A stretch of 17,699 nt of DNA. Source: Clostridia bacterium. Lineage in GTDB: Bacteria; UBA6262; WVXT01. Below are positions 15,352-17,699 of this stretch, one piece after another. The stretch lies in NCBI GenBank assembly GCA_030671905.1, contig DAOVHK010000019.1, positions 1 to 17,699 of the forward strand, given 5' to 3'. A program made the position numbers and the translations under genes. The notes beneath the pieces are model-generated. The model was not told the origin of the DNA and searched no databases. It saw nothing but the letters and a program-made list of their open reading frames with translations. How positions within the stretch are numbered: the stretch's first letter is position 1; each line of letters starts with the position of its first letter.

Positions 15352-15531
15352 ATGACAACTTATCGTAGAAAAAAAGATAGCGATACATGGCATTGGTGTA
15401 CAAATTGTAGTAATTGGCCTACCTCAGAGTATGAAGAAGTAACTCTTCCTGATAATGAAAGGCCCAGTTTTGGTGAACTTGATAATGAGTGTAAAGCAAG
15501 AGAAGAAGCAGGCACTTGTGAAAAACAGTAG
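15352..15531 (+). CDS. 59-aa small Cys/Trp-containing protein, possible degenerate zinc ribbon
   Basis: This short gene is unusually well supported. A near-consensus AAGGAGGTGA (15337-15346) lies 5 nt before ATG 15352, and the frame is clean to TAG at 15529-15531. The product starts MTTYRRKKDSDTWHWC and has C16-x2-C19 in a Trp-rich context (WHWCTNCSNWP), then Cys47 in DNEC and Cys56 near the end. This resembles a family of small bacterial proteins with two CxxC pairs. Here the second pair reads D-N-E-C, so one putative metal ligand seems replaced by Asp. Function unknown; family resemblance is from memory and unverified. It lies downstream of the HEPN-like gene, with only a dubious 8-codon ATG frame (15294-15320) between. 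Confidence 0.75.
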   Translation: MTTYRRKKDSDTWHWCTNCSNWPTSEYEEVTLPDNERPSFGELDNECKAREEAGTCEKQ

Positions 15532-15672
15532 AGCAAATTCCTCTCAGAAATCCACTTTTTAGTTCCTAACACTAAATTTTGGAGAAAGAGTGACCCGTTT
15601 CGGCCGCACTAAATCACCCCCAACACCCTCGACTTGGACCTTTATTTAGATAGGGGATTCTCCGTGTTACAC

Positions 15673-15690
15673 GAGGTCGCCCCGCTTTTT
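15673..15690 (+). repeat. 18-bp direct repeat, left copy (GAGGTCGCCCCGCTTTTT)
   Basis: This copy is identical over 18 bp to 16914-16931. The two copies bracket the 373-aa gene in the same orientation, 1,241 bp apart. The GGTCGCCCC core also matches the hairpin arm of the element between recO and glyQ (5583-5590). A small CGTG-tta-CACG palindrome abuts it. It could be a boundary of an inserted unit or part of a dispersed repeat. Confidence 0.75.
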
Positions 15691-15752
15691 ATTTGCCTAA
15701 TCCTTTCAGGTTAAAGATTTAGATATGGCAGAGATTTATAGTGAGATAAATT

Positions 15753-16874
15753 ATGGGAACGCGTACTGACTTTGGATTTAACTGGTCTGAAGTTGTAGCC
15801 AATTGGTACCTCGGCAAATCACCCCCGATACCAGAGCATATAGGCTGGGAGGCGTTAGATACTTTGGAGCGCTTATGGCCAGAGTATATAGATAAAGTCC
15901 TATCTAAGGGCCACAAGGGGCTCGCCGTAATGATTCCAGTGGTCAATCGCGGAATTATACTTGCGGCTTGTGAAAGATTGGTTGGCTTTGATGAGGTATT
16001 AGAAAGGATGAAGCAAGGAGAACAATCTGCTTTTTCTGAGGCTTTTTTTGCAGAGGAGCTTATGAAAATCGGACACATTCCAGTACTTGGACCTAGGTTA
16101 TGTGGAAAGAGGCTTGATGGTCTCGTTTATGTTCAAGATAAACAAGTTTACATCGAAATTATGACCCCTGAATTGTCCGATGTAATGAAACAGGCTTATT
16201 CTGGAATGAATGACCTCGCAGACAGATTGACAACACAAAATCCTGGAGCAAATATTGATGTTTACCTACTCGCCGAACCTACTTCACACGTTTTAGATAC
16301 TATCTTAAATTTCGTTAAGAAAATTATCGATTCCCAGTATAATGCGACACTTGAGATACCAGATGTTGCATTTCTTCGGTATGTTCCATATCGGTTACAG
16401 GAATCGCCAATCAAGAAAGAGTCTAGCGACTTGCACATTCCGATGCAGTTATTATCACCATTCGAGCCCGTTTCCAACACTCTAGGTCTACCAATACTGA
16501 TTGTGGTATGTGTGACGAGAAAAGAAGGCGTTATATCGCGTGTAAGTATTCAGTTTCCTTTAACCGACGAACGTGCAGAAAGGCTGATGATTGGTGAAGC
16601 CCATCACTTTTCACATCAAGAAATGAATCTCTTGGTGATGGATGTTTCTGGTATTCCAGGTGGAATTCGTAGTTGGTCAGCTCTAATCCAACGTCGCTTT
16701 CAGCCTAAAAGAAATAGACGTTTTGGAGCCGTTGTTCTCTTTGCTTCGCACATGCAAATCAAAAATGCTACGGTCAAGACACAATGGTCTGTGTTGCAGA
16801 ATCCTTATGCATATAGGCCATTACCCGAAAGCTTACTTAACGCCATTATGAGACTTAATGATTTATCAGTTTAA
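15753..16874 (+). CDS. Uncharacterised 373-aa protein, possible PD-(D/E)XK-like fold
   Basis: I do not recognise this family. The ATG at 15753 lies two codons after an in-frame stop, so it is effectively the only start; the ribosome-binding site is weak. Residues about 95-140 hold SEAFFAEELMKIG, then KRLDGLVYVQDKQVYIEIM, with acidic residues at about D122 and E135 on what could be successive beta strands. This pattern recalls the PD-(D/E)XK nuclease core (E...D...E-x-K), except that the residue expected to be Lys is replaced (E-I-M). A beta-rich C-terminal half (about 235-345; 'LPILIVVCVTRKEGV', 'FGAVVLFASHM') has no known motif. No membrane helices. Codon use looks less AT-biased than the flanking accessory genes. 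It sits alone between two 18-bp direct repeats. An inactive or variant nuclease is only a hypothesis. Confidence 0.72.
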   Translation: MGTRTDFGFNWSEVVANWYLGKSPPIPEHIGWEALDTLERLWPEYIDKVLSKGHKGLAVMIPVVNRGIILAACERLVGFDEVLERMKQGEQSAFSEAFFAEELMKIGHIPVLGPRLCGKRLDGLVYVQDKQVYIEIMTPELSDVMKQAYSGMNDLADRLTTQNPGANIDVYLLAEPTSHVLDTILNFVKKIIDSQYNATLEIPDVAFLRYVPYRLQESPIKKESSDLHIPMQLLSPFEPVSNTLGLPILIVVCVTRKEGVISRVSIQFPLTDERAERLMIGEAHHFSHQEMNLLVMDVSGIPGGIRSWSALIQRRFQPKRNRRFGAVVLFASHMQIKNATVKTQWSVLQNPYAYRPLPESLLNAIMRLNDLSV

Positions 16875-16913
16875 TTTATGGTAATAAAGATAGTGGAAAT
16901 AGTGCATAACTTT

Positions 16914-16931
16914 GAGGTCGCCCCGCTTTTT
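16914..16931 (+). repeat. 18-bp direct repeat, right copy (GAGGTCGCCCCGCTTTTT)
   Basis: This is the exact partner of 15673-15690, located 40 bp after the stop of the 373-aa gene. The gap from here to 17098 otherwise holds no supportable gene. Confidence 0.75.
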
Positions 16932-17047
16932 GTTTAGTTTTAAAAAGGAAAGCTTTGCTAAACCGAAAATCTTCCGACGACAAATCAAACCATAGACGAT
17001 AAACATATCCATCATTCTCCACTGAAAGTCACCATTTTGTGCCTATC

Positions 17048-17066
17048 TTGGACACTTTTTGGACAC
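17048..17066 (+). repeat. Short tandem motif TTGGACAC x2
   Basis: TTGGACAC occurs at 17048-17055 and 17059-17066 with an 11-nt period (one helical turn). It lies 33 nt before the zincin gene. The spacing would suit a dimeric or cooperative DNA-binding protein, but it may also be part of a mobile-element remnant. No promoter can be called confidently. Confidence 0.45.
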
Positions 17067-17098
17067 CAATATAGAAAATCATTTATAAAACAGGAACG

Positions 17099-17467
17099 AT
17101 GCAAATAGAAGAATTTGAAAAAATGGTTCAGGAAGCCCTTGAGGGTATTCCTGACAAATACAGAAAAATTCTGAGAGAAGAAAAAATAGAAATCCTTCCG
17201 CGAGAAAATACTCCCCCAGGAATGAAGGAAAAATTCCCGAATAAAACCGTTTTTGGTATTTTTGTTGGCATGTCCTTGAAACACAAAACGGTCTTTTCCA
17301 TTCAAACTGAGCCGACAAGAATAGAACTCTATAAAGAAAGTTTTGAGAAAGTATTTGGTACAAAGGTGAGCGAAGCAATAAAAGAGCAGATTAATCGCAC
17401 GGTAATTCACGAAATAGCCCATTATTTAGGTTTCACTGAGGAAGAGATTCATAAAAGGGGTTACTAA
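17099..17467 (+). CDS. Minimal zincin metallopeptidase family protein (PF06262/COG3824 type)
   Basis: This is a 122-residue protein of the small zincin family. The N-terminus MQIEEFEKMVQEALEGIPDK matches the usual 'FeelVeeALd.lP' opening. The C-terminus carries the HEIAHYLGFTEEEI signature (H104, E105, H108, G111), i.e. the HExxH zinc/catalytic motif plus the following Gly and acidic cluster. Members are compact cytosolic metalloproteases, frequently near toxin-antitoxin or stress genes; substrates are mostly unknown. Length is normal for the family. The ATG has CAGGAA a few nt upstream. It appears monocistronic, with a 224-bp gap before it and a REP-like inverted repeat right after the stop. 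Confidence 0.88.
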   Translation: MQIEEFEKMVQEALEGIPDKYRKILREEKIEILPRENTPPGMKEKFPNKTVFGIFVGMSLKHKTVFSIQTEPTRIELYKESFEKVFGTKVSEAIKEQINRTVIHEIAHYLGFTEEEIHKRGY

Positions 17468-17469
17468 TG

Positions 17470-17502
17470 TCTGACCCGATAACCATTAGAAAAGGGGTCA
17501 GA
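17470..17502 (+). repeat. REP-like inverted repeat TCTGACCC ... GGGTCAGA
   Basis: A perfect 8-bp stem (17470-17477 with 17495-17502) with a 17-nt loop lies 2 nt after the zincin stop. The right arm extends as AAAAGGGGTCAGAGTAA. This sequence type is familiar from the flanks of REP-associated (Y1) transposases and related non-autonomous copies. It may double as a transcript-end structure. Confidence 0.6.
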
Positions 17503-17621
17503 GTAATTTTTAACCATGATAATTGATTTAGGGCTTGATTTTTGAAGTTTTGAAATGGAGATCCATCCGTCTCAGGAGGATAAATAGTCGTTGTCCCTAT
17601 TTTAAACAAGGAGTATATCCC

Positions 17622-17699
17622 ATGTCAGCAGAAGAAAACAAGATCCTAAAGGTTGAAACCAAGCTACAGAAACTTGGCCTCATCCTCTCAGAACCATTA
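17622..17699 (+). CDS. Start of a probable RidA/YjgF-family protein (cut by the window end)
   Basis: This is an open frame from ATG 17622 to the window end (26 codons), with AAGGAG (17608-17613) 8 nt upstream, so it is a real gene start. The visible N-terminus (VETKLQKLGLILSEP) matches the opening of RidA/YjgF/YER057c-type proteins, which usually begin 'eeKLkeLGleLPepp'. RidA enzymes deaminate reactive enamine/imine intermediates. With so few residues visible the family call is tentative. It is separated by about 150 nt from the zincin gene and the intervening inverted repeat. Confidence 0.55.
   Translation, partial: MSAEENKILKVETKLQKLGLILSEPL

Noticed and set aside
17012..17422. 136-codon minus-strand frame antisense to the zincin gene
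   Set aside because: It is the antisense of a gene with clear HExxH family motifs, with Phe/Cys-rich shadow-like composition and no ribosome-binding site.

Overview
The window is a bacterial contig of moderate-to-low GC with dense, same-strand gene packing: every supported gene lies on the + strand. The left two thirds (1-11414) is a conserved housekeeping block. In order it holds the 3' end of ybeY, a DgkA-PAP2 fusion, two CNNM/CBS (CorB/CorC-type) membrane proteins, mgtE, recO, glyQ, glyS and ppdK. The ybeY-dgkA-recO-glyQ-glyS-ppdK order, the separate alpha and beta GlyRS subunits, and the frequent TTG/GTG starts point to an uncultured anaerobe-type bacterium. Omnitrophota/Aerophobota-like or a related deep lineage would fit, but I cannot place it from the sequence alone. 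Three consecutive genes (two CNNM/CBS proteins and MgtE) concern Mg2+ or other divalent-cation transport.

Two intergenic repeat elements interrupt the block. A 129-bp element with 8-bp terminal inverted repeats and internal GGGCGACC/GGTCGCCC hairpin sits between recO and glyQ, and its left end contains the recO stop codon. A GTCATTGCGAACGAAG-type dispersed repeat sits between glyS and ppdK.

Downstream of ppdK (11415-17699) the character changes to an accessory region: more AT-rich, unrecognised genes, long gaps and repeats. A 60-67-bp sequence occurs three times (11431, 13581, 14592). The copies differ mainly at third codon positions of one frame that encodes a conserved peptide tail (PYKKDxAYQFVL-R/Q-GS) and, in two copies, ends at a stop. 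They look like duplicated 3' ends of a protein-coding gene, as expected from site-specific insertions into a gene's 3' end. They bracket two cassettes. Cassette 1 is an unknown 178-aa protein plus a membrane-anchored MinD/ParA-like ATPase. Cassette 2 is a tiny lysine/arginine-rich peptide plus a 4-TM protein. The third copy runs directly into a 5'-degenerate tRNA-Thr(TGT)-like sequence whose T arm and 3' acceptor strand are intact.

To the right lie a helical protein with a HEPN-like R-x4-H motif, a 59-aa Cys-containing small protein, and a 373-aa protein with a possible PD-(D/E)XK-like core flanked by an 18-bp exact direct repeat. They are followed by a minimal zincin metallopeptidase, a REP-like GGGGTCAGA inverted repeat, and the start of a probable RidA/YjgF-family gene cut by the window end. 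No integrase or transposase gene is visible. The accessory part reads as a cassette array, possibly a defence or conflict island. That functional reading is inference; the repeats and gene layout are directly seen.
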